From Patescibacteria group bacterium (GTDB lineage Bacteria; Patescibacteriota; Patescibacteriia; UBA2169), in contig JAHJSI010000020.1 in the NCBI GenBank assembly GCA_018830465.1, forward strand, positions 1 to 24,788: a DNA stretch of 24,788 nucleotides, given 5' to 3'. The notes under the pieces were generated by a model that saw only the letters and a program-made list of their open reading frames with translations, was not told where the DNA came from and did not search any database. Position 1 is the first letter of the stretch, and each line of letters opens with the position of its first letter. Positions 1 to 6,086 of this stretch are shown one piece after another. The translations under genes and the position numbers were made by a program.

Positions 1-251
1 AAGAAGACGATCTTAAGGGCGTTGTTGCTGATGTTGTTAATATTGTTCTTGGGTTTCTTGGTATAATTTCTGTAATAATAATTCTATTTGCGGGATTCAA
101 GTGGATGACAGCGGCAGGAAACGAAGAGCAAGTTTCAGAAGCGAAAAAAATGCTTGTTCAGGCAGTTATTGGACTCGGTGTTGTATTCCTTGCGTGGGCA
201 ATCGCAAGCTTTGTAATCACAAACCTACAAACAGCAACAAGCGCACCATAA
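1..251 (+). CDS. T4SS-like pilin, C-terminal part (partial)
   Basis: This is the 3' end of a gene whose start lies before the window; the reading frame begins at base 3 and stops with TAA at 249-251. The visible 82 residues hold two hydrophobic helices around the loop GFKWMTAAGNEEQVSEAKK, followed by AVIGLGVVFLAWAIASFVIT and a short polar tail. The same loop occurs in the next three genes, so this is the first visible member of a tandem family. The pattern fits the small VirB2/TrbC-like 'T4SS pilin' proteins common in CPR genomes, which are predicted to sit in the membrane and possibly polymerise into a pilus. The family is read from the motif; the function is inferred. Confidence 0.75.
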   Translation, partial: EDDLKGVVADVVNIVLGFLGIISVIIILFAGFKWMTAAGNEEQVSEAKKMLVQAVIGLGVVFLAWAIASFVITNLQTATSAP

Positions 252-264
252 GGATTATAAATGT

Positions 265-729
265 ATGAGCAAAAATTTGCAGCTTGTCGCAAAAACTATT
301 GTCGTATCTTTTGTTCTTATATTGCCAATGCTGTACTCACAGCCTGTTTTCGCGCAAGAGAGAAGCGCTGCTGGAAGTGATGCTCTAAATTTTTTAGATA
401 CTGTGGCAGGAAGATCAGGGCTCGCGACAACTAAAGATGCGGAAGGTAGTTTGCTTGAAACTATTGGCAATATTATAAACGTAATACTCGGATTTGTTGG
501 AATAGTCTTCTTTATCCAGCTTTTCTGGGCAGGTTTTAGATGGATGACTTCGTCTGGAAATGAGGAAGTTATAAAAGAAGCAAAAGGCACAATTCGAACC
601 GCGGTTATAGGAATTGTGGTTGTCTTTAGCGCGTTCTTGATTACAAACTTCACTCTAAATCAAGTGCAAAAAGTTTCAAACACTGCGCCAACTCCTCCTC
701 CAGCAACACCAGCAGAGAAAACACCATAA
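265..729 (+). CDS. T4SS-like pilin (VirB2/TrbC-like), copy 2
   Basis: A 154-residue protein with an N-terminal signal peptide (hydrophobic residues 11-29, likely cleavage after VFA30). Two transmembrane helices follow, with the loop GFRWMTSSGNEEVIKEAKGT between them and AVIGIVVVFSAFLITNF as the second helix. The C-terminus is a short Pro-rich tail (TPPPATPAEKTP). The ATG at 265 follows an AAGGA-like stretch about 9 bases upstream; another ATG at 261 is out of frame. It begins 13 bases after the previous pilin gene, so they are probably co-transcribed. The family is well supported. Whether it builds a secretion channel, a DNA-uptake pilus or another membrane polymer cannot be told from sequence. 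Confidence 0.8.
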   Translation: MSKNLQLVAKTIVVSFVLILPMLYSQPVFAQERSAAGSDALNFLDTVAGRSGLATTKDAEGSLLETIGNIINVILGFVGIVFFIQLFWAGFRWMTSSGNEEVIKEAKGTIRTAVIGIVVVFSAFLITNFTLNQVQKVSNTAPTPPPATPAEKTP

Positions 730-738
730 AATTAAAAC

Positions 739-1194
739 ATGAAAACAAGAAAAAAAATAATCCTACCCACACTATTAACAGCTTTGTGTTTCTTTATTTT
801 CTCCCCTGCGTACGCGCAAGAAGTAATCACAAATCCTAAAACAGATGCTTTTAAAAACGCAAAGGATAATCTAAATATTATTGGCGGAATCACTGGATTT
901 GGAGATATAAAAGGAAATGAACAACTGGGGGTTTATGACAAAATTGCTTCTGTAATCAATATTCTTCTTGGATTTGCTGGTATTATTGCGGTTATTTATA
1001 TAATTTTTGCTGGATTCAAATGGATGACTGCCCAAGGAAACGAAGAACAAATTACATCAGCAAAAGGAACTATAAAAAACGCTGTCATAGGGCTTGGCAT
1101 CGTGCTTTTGGCTTTTGTTATTGTTAATTTCGTCACAAAATCACTTATTGATGTTGTGCAAGGACCTCCGCCAGCGCCTGCGCCTGCGCCATAA
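739..1194 (+). CDS. T4SS-like pilin (VirB2/TrbC-like), copy 3
   Basis: A 151-residue paralogue of its neighbours. A lysine-rich start (MKTRKKI) and hydrophobic core form a signal peptide, probably cut after AYA26. The mature part has SVINILLGFAGIIAVIYIIF as the first helix, the loop GFKWMTAQGNEEQITSAKGT, then AVIGLGIVLLAFVIVNFV. The tail is Pro/Ala-rich (GPPPAPAPAP). No SD sequence precedes the ATG. The gap to the previous gene is 9 bases, so this is one operon. The tails differ between copies while the two-helix core is conserved, as expected if the core assembles and the tails vary. Confidence 0.8.
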   Translation: MKTRKKIILPTLLTALCFFIFSPAYAQEVITNPKTDAFKNAKDNLNIIGGITGFGDIKGNEQLGVYDKIASVINILLGFAGIIAVIYIIFAGFKWMTAQGNEEQITSAKGTIKNAVIGLGIVLLAFVIVNFVTKSLIDVVQGPPPAPAPAP

Positions 1195-1227
1195 ACTTGC
1201 GATGTTCATAATTATCTATAAAATCAT

Positions 1228-1677
1228 ATGCCTTCATTTCTTAAAAAAATACTATTAACATTTCCATTGCTTTTAATGGTATTTCTTTTAATTAATAACA
1301 CACCTGTTAGCGCTGCAAATGGATTAGACCAACTCCAAACAAATCTAGGCACTATTGGTTCTGGAACAGGCCTTGGCGACAAAGAAGACACAGATATAAC
1401 AGGACGAATTGCAAATATTATAAATATCATACTTGGATTCTTGGGAATCATCGCGGTAATTTTCATAATGTTTGCTGGATTCAAATGGATGACAGCAGGC
1501 GGAAACGAAGAAACTGTCACACAAGCAAAAGCAACATTAAAAAATGCTGTTATTGGAATTGGAATTGTTCTGCTCTCATTCGTAATTGTTAATTTCGCAG
1601 TAAGCCAATTATCAGATGCAACAGGAGGAGGTGGTGGTGGTGACACCACGATTGAGAGTGCAGACGTTCCCGGTTAA
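1228..1677 (+). CDS. T4SS-like pilin (VirB2/TrbC-like), copy 4
   Basis: The last gene of the pilin array, 149 residues. It has a signal peptide (hydrophobic residues 9-22, likely cleavage near VSA29), then IANIINIILGFLGIIAVIFI, the shared loop GFKWMTAGGNEETVTQAKAT, and AVIGIGIVLLSFVIVNFA. The tail differs from its siblings: a run of six glycines, then an acidic end. The 33-base gap upstream has no SD motif. A strong hairpin 23 bases after the stop ends the operon. Confidence 0.8.
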   Translation: MPSFLKKILLTFPLLLMVFLLINNTPVSAANGLDQLQTNLGTIGSGTGLGDKEDTDITGRIANIINIILGFLGIIAVIFIMFAGFKWMTAGGNEETVTQAKATLKNAVIGIGIVLLSFVIVNFAVSQLSDATGGGGGGDTTIESADVPG

Positions 1678-1698
1678 TCTATCGAATATCAATATAAA

Positions 1699-1732
1699 AG
1701 AAGCACCCGAAGCCAAAACCTCGGGTGCTTTT
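1699..1732. terminator. Bidirectional intrinsic terminator
   Basis: A perfect 10-bp stem (AAGCACCCGA at 1701-1710 with TCGGGTGCTT at 1721-1730) has a 10-base loop. T-rich sequence follows it on the plus strand, and AAAAG on the other side gives T's on the minus strand. It can therefore end both the pilin operon and the convergent lipoprotein gene that stops at 1752. Confidence 0.85.
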
Positions 1733-1751
1733 ATTTTGCGAAGCACATCAA

Positions 1752-2123
1752 CTACTCTTTGAACGTGATGTACTGTTTTATCGCGGGTTTGGGAGGATTG
1801 ATAAGTATATCTACTCTCTTCGTCCTACGATAGCGTATGCCATGGTAGAGCTCGTATACGATATTCACCCGGCCAATGGGGACGCGTACTAGCACGCTCG
1901 TCTCCTGTGGTTTAATCACCACAAGGGTATACATCCCCTCAGGATCATTGACAAGTAGTCGGTAGGTGATTTTGGACTCGACCGTGTTTCCGTTACTGAA
2001 AAAAACTTCTACCGATTCTGGACTACCTATACTACTTCCTCCAACAACATAGACAGGCCGCGTGCAGGCGACAAGCAGAGAAATTGCGTATAGCGTACCA
2101 AGTACAGCAATCGTGCGTTTCAT
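1752..2123 (-). CDS. Predicted lipoprotein of unknown function
   Basis: A 123-residue protein starting MKRTIAVLG, with a lipobox LVAC at residues 17-20, so it should be exported, lipid-modified on Cys20 and membrane-anchored. The start at 2123 was chosen over an in-frame upstream start at 2201 because the signal peptide begins here and AGGAGA lies 6 bases upstream, an ideal SD site. The mature part is beta-rich, with a VNDPEGMYTLVVIKP segment and a basic YRRTKR patch. I do not recognise the family. The codon and base composition (sampled lines 43-55% GC) and the strong SD are unlike the flanking AT-rich genes, suggesting transfer. It is divergent from the next lipoprotein gene. Confidence 0.7.
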   Translation of the reverse strand: MKRTIAVLGTLYAISLLVACTRPVYVVGGSSIGSPESVEVFFSNGNTVESKITYRLLVNDPEGMYTLVVIKPQETSVLVRVPIGRVNIVYELYHGIRYRRTKRVDILINPPKPAIKQYITFKE

Positions 2124-2185
2124 GCTGTTTCTCCTGTTGAAAAGAGCTGCATTTGAAAAAACTAGGAATATATTTTCAAGGTAAA

Positions 2186-2214
2186 AGTATACCATATCCA
2201 TAAAAATTAGTCAA
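2186..2214 (-). promoter_or_regulatory. Sigma70-type promoter for the 1752-2123 lipoprotein
   Basis: On the minus strand, TTGACT (2214-2209) and TATACT (2191-2186) are separated by exactly 17 bases. Transcription would start near 2179, giving a leader of about 55 bases that includes the AGGAGA SD site. Confidence 0.65.
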
Positions 2215-2243
2215 TACTTTACTCCCACTCCTATCTGTGATAA

Positions 2244-2279
2244 CATGGAATGTCTATTTTAGACATAGTCCTTTCCATG
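2244..2279. promoter_or_regulatory. Nested inverted repeat upstream of the LPP20-like gene
   Basis: CATGGAA (2244-2250) pairs with TTCCATG (2273-2279). Inside lies a second palindrome, TGTCT-ATTTT-AGACA (2251-2265). A weak promoter could lie just upstream (TTTACT at 2218, 17-base spacer, TAACAT at 2241), which would place this structure at the 5' end of the plus-strand mRNA. It may be a regulator site or a leader hairpin; its function is inferred only. Confidence 0.35.
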
Positions 2280-2317
2280 CTTTTCGCTCTCCCACACACT
2301 CGAAAGGAGTGTACTAA

Positions 2318-2911
2318 ATGCATACGTTTTTCTCGAAAGTACTCATGCTCTGTGCCCTCGGACTCATCGTGGGCTGTGGCGGACCACAGACCTTCAGCGG
2401 TCAGCGCCAACGGGTCAAAGATCCAGAACAGCCAGAATGGGTGGCAAAGTCGTCGGTTGCGGACACCAGGAGCGCCAAGGCGTTCGTGGGCATCTCGAAC
2501 CGACATGCCGGACTTCCCCAGTCCCGCGAAGAGGCGGAAATCAACGCCTACTCCACGACCATGAACTACGTGGGTATGGTCGTGGAACGCGCCATCCGCC
2601 AGGTGGGATCGCAGACCAGCTTCTCCTCGGACAACCGGCTGGGCGTGGCCGTGGTACGCGACGCAACTATCATGCTCAGAGGTACTGGTCTGCTACGCGG
2701 CGAAATAGTCAAGTATCACACTGAACACTGGGAGACCTCGGAAGTCGGCGACTGGTACGAGACCTATGCACTCTTCCTGGTTCCTCGCGACGTGCTCAAG
2801 TTCGCGGCCCAGAACATGCTCGCTACCGGCATGCAGGGACGTACTGCCAATGAGTTGGAAAGTCTTCGCCGCGCCCAGGAAATCTTGGAGAGCATGAGCT
2901 TCGACGAATAG
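2318..2911 (+). CDS. LPP20-like lipoprotein
   Basis: A 197-residue protein with a signal peptide and lipobox IVGC at residues 17-20, predicted to be a lipid-anchored surface or periplasmic protein. The mature part has PEWV (39-42), AFVGIS (55-60) and an Ala-rich helix (SREEAEINAY from 69), the pattern of LPP20-type lipoproteins (P-D/E-W-V, then a short V-G-x strand, then A-x-x-A helices). The start is supported by AAAGGAG 9 bases upstream. GC is about 57-67% in sampled lines against roughly 27-40% for the backbone, so the gene is almost certainly not native. The family call is motif-based and moderate; the molecular role of LPP20 proteins is poorly known. Confidence 0.7.
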   Translation: MHTFFSKVLMLCALGLIVGCGGPQTFSGQRQRVKDPEQPEWVAKSSVADTRSAKAFVGISNRHAGLPQSREEAEINAYSTTMNYVGMVVERAIRQVGSQTSFSSDNRLGVAVVRDATIMLRGTGLLRGEIVKYHTEHWETSEVGDWYETYALFLVPRDVLKFAAQNMLATGMQGRTANELESLRRAQEILESMSFDE

Positions 2912-2941
2912 CCCCCATTGTTCACACGAGAGTAAAAAAAT

Positions 2942-2977
2942 ACGGCGCCATCAGTCAATCTGATGTGCGCCGTTTTC
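2942..2977. terminator. Bidirectional intrinsic terminator
   Basis: ACGGCGC+CATCAG (2942-2954) pairs with CTGATG+GCGCCGT (2960-2973), 13 bp with one bulged T at 2966 and a 5-base loop. TTTT follows on the plus strand. AAAAAAAT precedes it at 2934-2941, giving a T-tract on the minus strand. It serves both the LPP20-like gene and the convergent gene that stops at 3038. Confidence 0.85.
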
Positions 2978-3037
2978 TTATTGCCTATTCATTGTAATTC
3001 AATGAACTTACACGCGGGTAATCTTCTTTCTTTGCAT

Positions 3038-4156
3038 CTACTCAAATAATTTAATACTCAAAGTCTCATAAAACGCCCCTAATAATTCTTCTTTTACTTC
3101 CTTGCTCAACAACCGAAGAGCTCTCTCTTTGGCTAATGCACTGTCTTCTGCATTGCTATTAGCAAGTAATGTGACTTGTCCCATAATCCGCTTCGTTCTA
3201 TTGTCAATAATCATTACACCTAAATAGAGCCGACATACATGCAATTCTTTCTTCCTATACAAAGCAGGATAAGTACTCCAGACCGTACTCAAATCACACT
3301 GCAAAGTCAAACCTCTAGATTTTGCGACTGACTTCTTAACACTAAAACCTGCTTCCGCCATAACTTGACAGATTGACACTTCAATAAAGTCAACATCTCT
3401 TGCCAAAACATAAATCTCGATTCTCTGTAATAATTCCGCCAATCGAAAAGTGATCTGCGCACTAGAATGTTCGGAGTCGTACTCTCTGAAGAAATGCGGA
3501 GCAATGACGCTCTGCTGACGCTTCAAGACATCCGACTTCAAACTGAAACCCAATGCTTCTCGGTATATCCTAACAGCCGCCATCAAATCCTGCACCCCCT
3601 CCATTCTTCCTGCCTTCTCGCCCAACAGCCCAACTTGATAGTCAAGTTCCCGTATCTCTCGCTCCAATCGCTCTGCAGCAACGACCCTATCAAGCACGGC
3701 CAATACATACAGAACGCGTTCCTCTTGATTATAATACTTTTCCTTGAATTCAATGCCCTGGATGATTTGATTGGTAGAGATACGGACAAAAGAGGACATA
3801 TCCGACTTTTCGGTCCGAAATATCCAATTATTCTGGCCTATGCGACGTCCCATTGATGAAGTGTTCTGCCGTAACAACTTCTGCGTGCGTTCAACTCTAG
3901 CCTCGATAATTCGAGCAATCGCGGCCAGAGCATTATTATTGGCCCTCTTTAGGGCTACTGAAACTCCCCAAGAAGTGGATGATAAACCAACTCCGATGAG
4001 GTACTGCGATGAGGGATAAAGGGCTGACTGTCCTAAAATCCAATCAGGAGGCCTATCTGAACTAGAGTCAATATTAAAACCCCCTGCCCTTACACAGTCA
4101 CAAGAAAAAAAGATAGATACTAATTCAAGTAAAACAATAATACGATACGCCTTCAT
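3038..4156 (-). CDS. Exported LPP20-like protein
   Basis: A 372-residue protein with a signal sequence (hydrophobic 5-18). Cys19 and Cys21 follow, but the lipobox (FFSC) is weak, so lipidation is uncertain; cleavage near VRA25 by signal peptidase I is the alternative. The mature protein starts with PPDWI (36-40) and YLIGVG (52-57), then a long Ala-rich helix, matching the LPP20-type core. The C-terminal ~200 residues are unrecognised. A GGAG SD site lies 7 bases before the ATG. Sampled GC is about 42-53%, intermediate between backbone and the 2318 gene. It shares its organisation with the two upstream exported proteins, suggesting a co-inherited cell-envelope set. Confidence 0.65.
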   Translation of the reverse strand: MKAYRIIVLLELVSIFFSCDCVRAGGFNIDSSSDRPPDWILGQSALYPSSQYLIGVGLSSTSWGVSVALKRANNNALAAIARIIEARVERTQKLLRQNTSSMGRRIGQNNWIFRTEKSDMSSFVRISTNQIIQGIEFKEKYYNQEERVLYVLAVLDRVVAAERLEREIRELDYQVGLLGEKAGRMEGVQDLMAAVRIYREALGFSLKSDVLKRQQSVIAPHFFREYDSEHSSAQITFRLAELLQRIEIYVLARDVDFIEVSICQVMAEAGFSVKKSVAKSRGLTLQCDLSTVWSTYPALYRKKELHVCRLYLGVMIIDNRTKRIMGQVTLLANSNAEDSALAKERALRLLSKEVKEELLGAFYETLSIKLFE

Positions 4157-4210
4157 GATGTATCTCCATTGAATAAGTTAGTTGTTAAAGTGCCTCTTTA
4201 GTAACAATTT

Positions 4211-4239
4211 ATAGTACAAAGAAACCTATGCGCTGTCAA
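4211..4239 (-). promoter_or_regulatory. Probable promoter for the 3038-4156 gene
   Basis: On the minus strand a consensus TTGACA (4239-4234) is followed after 17 bases by TACTAT (4216-4211). This gives a leader of about 50 bases ending in the GGAG SD site. Confidence 0.5.
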
Positions 4240-4295
4240 ACTTCTGTAATGGTTCAATAGCTTCGCATTACCCCGAATTAATATATCAAACATTT

Positions 4296-4324
4296 TTGAC
4301 ATTTGTATATACATTGTATATACT
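4296..4324 (+). promoter_or_regulatory. Toxin-antitoxin promoter with overlapping operator
   Basis: TTGACA (4296-4301), a 17-base spacer and TATACT (4319-4324) form a near-consensus sigma70 promoter. Two copies of the palindrome GTATATAC (4305-4312 and 4316-4323), centred 11 bp apart, or about one helical turn, fill the spacer and the -10 box. This is the layout expected for autorepression by a ribbon-helix-helix antitoxin, alone or with its toxin. Transcription would begin near 4331, about 25 bases before the antitoxin ATG. Confidence 0.75.
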
Positions 4325-4355
4325 TTATACATACTTAATATTAATCAAAAAATCT

Positions 4356-4643
4356 ATGAAAACAGCAGTTGTAAATTTTAAAACAACTCCAGAGATAAAA
4401 CAGCGTGCCTTAGAAAATACAAAAAAAGCAGGTATTCCTTTAAGCTTGCTGCTTAATAATCGCCTGCATCAAATAGCGAACGCAAAGAGCTTAACATTGG
4501 ACTTTGGCGCAGAAGAACCATCAGAAATGCTTATTCATGACTTAGAAGAATCCAAAAAGGATGAAAAAGAAGGAAGGGTTTACAAGTTTGATACAGCAGA
4601 TGATTCTATTGCATTTTTGCGAAGCCTTAGAAACAAAGAATGA
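4356..4643 (+). CDS. RelB/DinJ-like antitoxin
   Basis: A 95-residue protein. The N-terminal ~45 residues (MKTAVVNFKTTPEIKQRALE, then a second helix) fit a ribbon-helix-helix DNA-binding domain, and the acidic, flexible C-terminal half would wrap and neutralise the toxin. The start was set at 4356 because the further in-frame upstream start at 4296 lies inside the promoter. The stop overlaps the toxin ATG (ATGA at 4640-4643), so the pair is translationally coupled. It probably binds the GTATATAC palindromes just upstream. The family is supported by size, motif and partner; the exact RelB/DinJ subgroup is not certain. Confidence 0.8.
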   Translation: MKTAVVNFKTTPEIKQRALENTKKAGIPLSLLLNNRLHQIANAKSLTLDFGAEEPSEMLIHDLEESKKDEKEGRVYKFDTADDSIAFLRSLRNKE

Positions 4644-4906
4644 AAATATTTTATTCAAATCAATTCATCAAAAGATATAAAAAAATCCCTGCAAAAATAC
4701 AAAAACAGATAGAAAAAAAAATTACAACATTCAAAGATTTACCATATCACCCGCTACTAAACAATCATACACTTACAGGAAAATGGACAGGTTATTGCAG
4801 TATTAATATATCGGGAGATTGGCGCGCTATTTATCATAATAATGATAATGACATTGTAATTTTTGATACCATCGACACGCATAGCAACCTATACAAAAAG
4901 CATTGA
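4640..4906 (+). CDS. RelE/YafQ-like mRNA interferase toxin
   Basis: An 88-residue toxin of the RelE/ParE superfamily. These proteins cleave mRNA in the ribosome A site and are held inactive by the antitoxin. The diagnostic stretch HPLLNNHTLTGKWTGYCSIN followed by ISGDWRAIYH is the YafQ-type core: the basic and aromatic residues there and the C-terminal His form the RNase surface in YafQ. The C-terminus has D-T-I-D-T-H-S-N-L-Y, again YafQ-like. The length is normal for the family. The coding frame overlaps the antitoxin by 4 bases. Activity is inferred from family. Confidence 0.85.
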   Translation: MKIFYSNQFIKRYKKIPAKIQKQIEKKITTFKDLPYHPLLNNHTLTGKWTGYCSINISGDWRAIYHNNDNDIVIFDTIDTHSNLYKKH

Positions 4907-4931
4907 TTTATTTGTCGAATTCTGATAGAAT
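4904..4931 (+). promoter_or_regulatory. Possible promoter upstream of yebC
   Basis: TTGATT (4904-4909), 16 bases, then TAGAAT (4926-4931). The predicted start would fall at about 4938, exactly on an ATG, so a leaderless transcript is possible. This is AT-rich DNA and chance matches are easy, so support is weak. Confidence 0.3.
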
Positions 4932-4937
4932 ATTGCT

Positions 4938-4994
4938 ATGTCAGGACACTTCAGCCAAAGGCTGACCAGCCTCTGGCTGGCAGTTTATTCGTAA
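4938..4994 (+). pseudogene. Duplicated yebC start fused to a repeat (18-codon ORF)
   Basis: A short frame reading MSGHFSQRLTSLWLAVYS then TAA. Its first bases (ATGTCAGG, then a near match) copy the true yebC start 71 bases downstream, and MSGH is the universal YebC N-terminus. The rest of the frame is the hairpin repeat. It looks like a relic of yebC's 5' end left when the repeat inserted with local duplication. It could also be translated as a leader peptide. Confidence 0.4.
4951..4980 (+). repeat. Double-hairpin dispersed repeat, copy 1
   Basis: Two back-to-back perfect hairpins: TCAGCC-AAA-GGCTGA (4951-4965) and CCAGCC-TCT-GGCTGG (4966-4980). The first 27 bases (4951-4977) are identical to 6040-6066. 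There is no T-tract, so it is not a standard terminator. Confidence 0.8.
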
Positions 4995-5008
4995 AACATG
5001 TCTATAAT

Positions 5009-5557
5009 ATGTCAGGTCATTCTAAGTGGCATAGTATCAAATATCAAAAAGCAGCGACCGATGCTAAAAAGGGCGCTGTTTTTACACGCATGGCCCGCAA
5101 TATAACAATCGCGACTAAAGAAGGCGGACAAGACCCTGAAACCAATTTTAAACTAAGGATGGCAATAGATGCCGCAAAATCAGCAAATGTGCCAAAAGAC
5201 AACATTGAACGCGCCATAAAACGCGGATCTGGAGAAGGCAACGAAGATCAATTGCAAGAATCAATATATGAAGCATACGGCCCTAGTGGAGTTGCCATGA
5301 TTATCACAGTCATTACAGACAACACGAACCGAGCTGTATCTGATATAAGGCATGCATTAACAAAACATGGTGCATCTTTAGGCCAAAGCGGGTCTGTTAT
5401 GTGGAACTTTGATAGAAAAACAGAGAAAGATGGAATTAAATATATTCCAAAAACAACGATTAATTTAGATGAAGATGCTAAAAAAAAGTTAAACGCGCTG
5501 ATAGATGCTTTAGAAGAATTAGAAGATGTGAATGAATTCTTTGCTAATGACGCTTAA
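5009..5557 (+). CDS. yebC: YebC/PmpR/TACO1-family protein, internally shortened
   Basis: YebC-family proteins act in translation (bacterial YebC and mitochondrial TACO1) and some bind DNA. The start MSGHSKWHSIKYQKAATDAK is the family hallmark, and the helical N-terminal domain through GSVMWNF (about residues 1-133) is intact. The protein is only 182 residues, against roughly 240-250 usually. The sequence jumps from WNFDRKTEKDG straight to IPKTTINLDEDAKK, skipping about 60 residues that form a separate alpha/beta domain in the family. The frame is open on both sides, so this is a clean in-frame deletion rather than a frameshift. yebC-ruvC is the canonical order, with a 2-base gap. Confidence 0.9.
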   Translation: MSGHSKWHSIKYQKAATDAKKGAVFTRMARNITIATKEGGQDPETNFKLRMAIDAAKSANVPKDNIERAIKRGSGEGNEDQLQESIYEAYGPSGVAMIITVITDNTNRAVSDIRHALTKHGASLGQSGSVMWNFDRKTEKDGIKYIPKTTINLDEDAKKKLNALIDALEELEDVNEFFANDA

Positions 5558-5559
5558 AT

Positions 5560-6036
5560 ATGATAATTCTAGGAATAGACCCAGGAATAGCTGACACTGG
5601 GTTTGGAATAATTAAAAAAGATTCAGACAAATTCAGCGCGATTGAATATGGAAGCATTAAAACAAGCAAATTAGACGATTTAGCCAAGCGCTTAGACGCG
5701 CTTTACAAAGATATTACACAGCTTATTAAGAAGCATAACCCAGACAAAATAGCTATTGAACAATTATTTTTCGCGAAAAATACTAAAACAGCAATCACAG
5801 TAGCGCAGGCAAGAGGAGTTCTTCTATTAGCATCAGAGCAAGCAGGATGCGAAACACAAGAATTCACTCCTTTACAGATAAAACAAGCTTTAACAGGATA
5901 CGGAAAAGCTGATAAAAACCAAATTCAGCAAATGGTAAAAACAATTTTAAAATTAGATCAAATCCCAAAACCAGATGACGCGGCAGACGCGCTAGCTTGC
6001 GCAATATGTTGCGCTCAGACGAATAACTTTATTTAA
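5560..6036 (+). CDS. ruvC: Holliday junction resolvase RuvC
   Basis: RuvC cuts Holliday junctions symmetrically during recombination, working with RuvAB. The 158-residue protein has the RNase H-like fold signatures: GIDPGIADTG with catalytic D7, IAIEQLFF with E67, and PDDAADALA with D140 and D143. This is the complete acidic tetrad, at the normal family length. It starts 2 bases after yebC, probably in the same transcript. ruvA and ruvB, often next in line, are not in this window; glgA follows instead. Confidence 0.95.
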   Translation: MIILGIDPGIADTGFGIIKKDSDKFSAIEYGSIKTSKLDDLAKRLDALYKDITQLIKKHNPDKIAIEQLFFAKNTKTAITVAQARGVLLLASEQAGCETQEFTPLQIKQALTGYGKADKNQIQQMVKTILKLDQIPKPDDAADALACAICCAQTNNFI

Positions 6037-6039
6037 AAA

Positions 6040-6066
6040 TCAGCCAAAGGCTGACCAGCCTCTGGC
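6040..6066 (+). repeat. Double-hairpin dispersed repeat, copy 2
   Basis: These 27 bases are identical to 4951-4977 and in the same orientation, starting 3 bases after the ruvC stop and ending 20 bases before glgA. The first hairpin is perfect. The second is weakened because the flank reads GGCGGA rather than GGCTGG. Confidence 0.8.
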
Positions 6067-6086
6067 GGACGCCCAAACAAAACAAT

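Noticed and set aside
2231..2564. Alternative open frames on both strands over the LPP20-like gene
   Set aside because: They arise from high GC; only the 2318 frame has an SD site, a signal peptide and family motifs.
4296..4355. N-terminal extension of the antitoxin from a TTG at 4296
   Set aside because: It begins in the -35 box of the promoter and adds 20 residues not typical of the family.
5003..5008. TATAAT directly before the yebC ATG
   Set aside because: A -10 box there would start transcription inside the gene, after the conserved MSGH start; in AT-rich DNA it is probably chance.
5405..5470. Frameshift as the cause of the short YebC
   Set aside because: Both sides of the jump are in the same open frame and the C-terminal block is intact, so an in-frame deletion explains it better.
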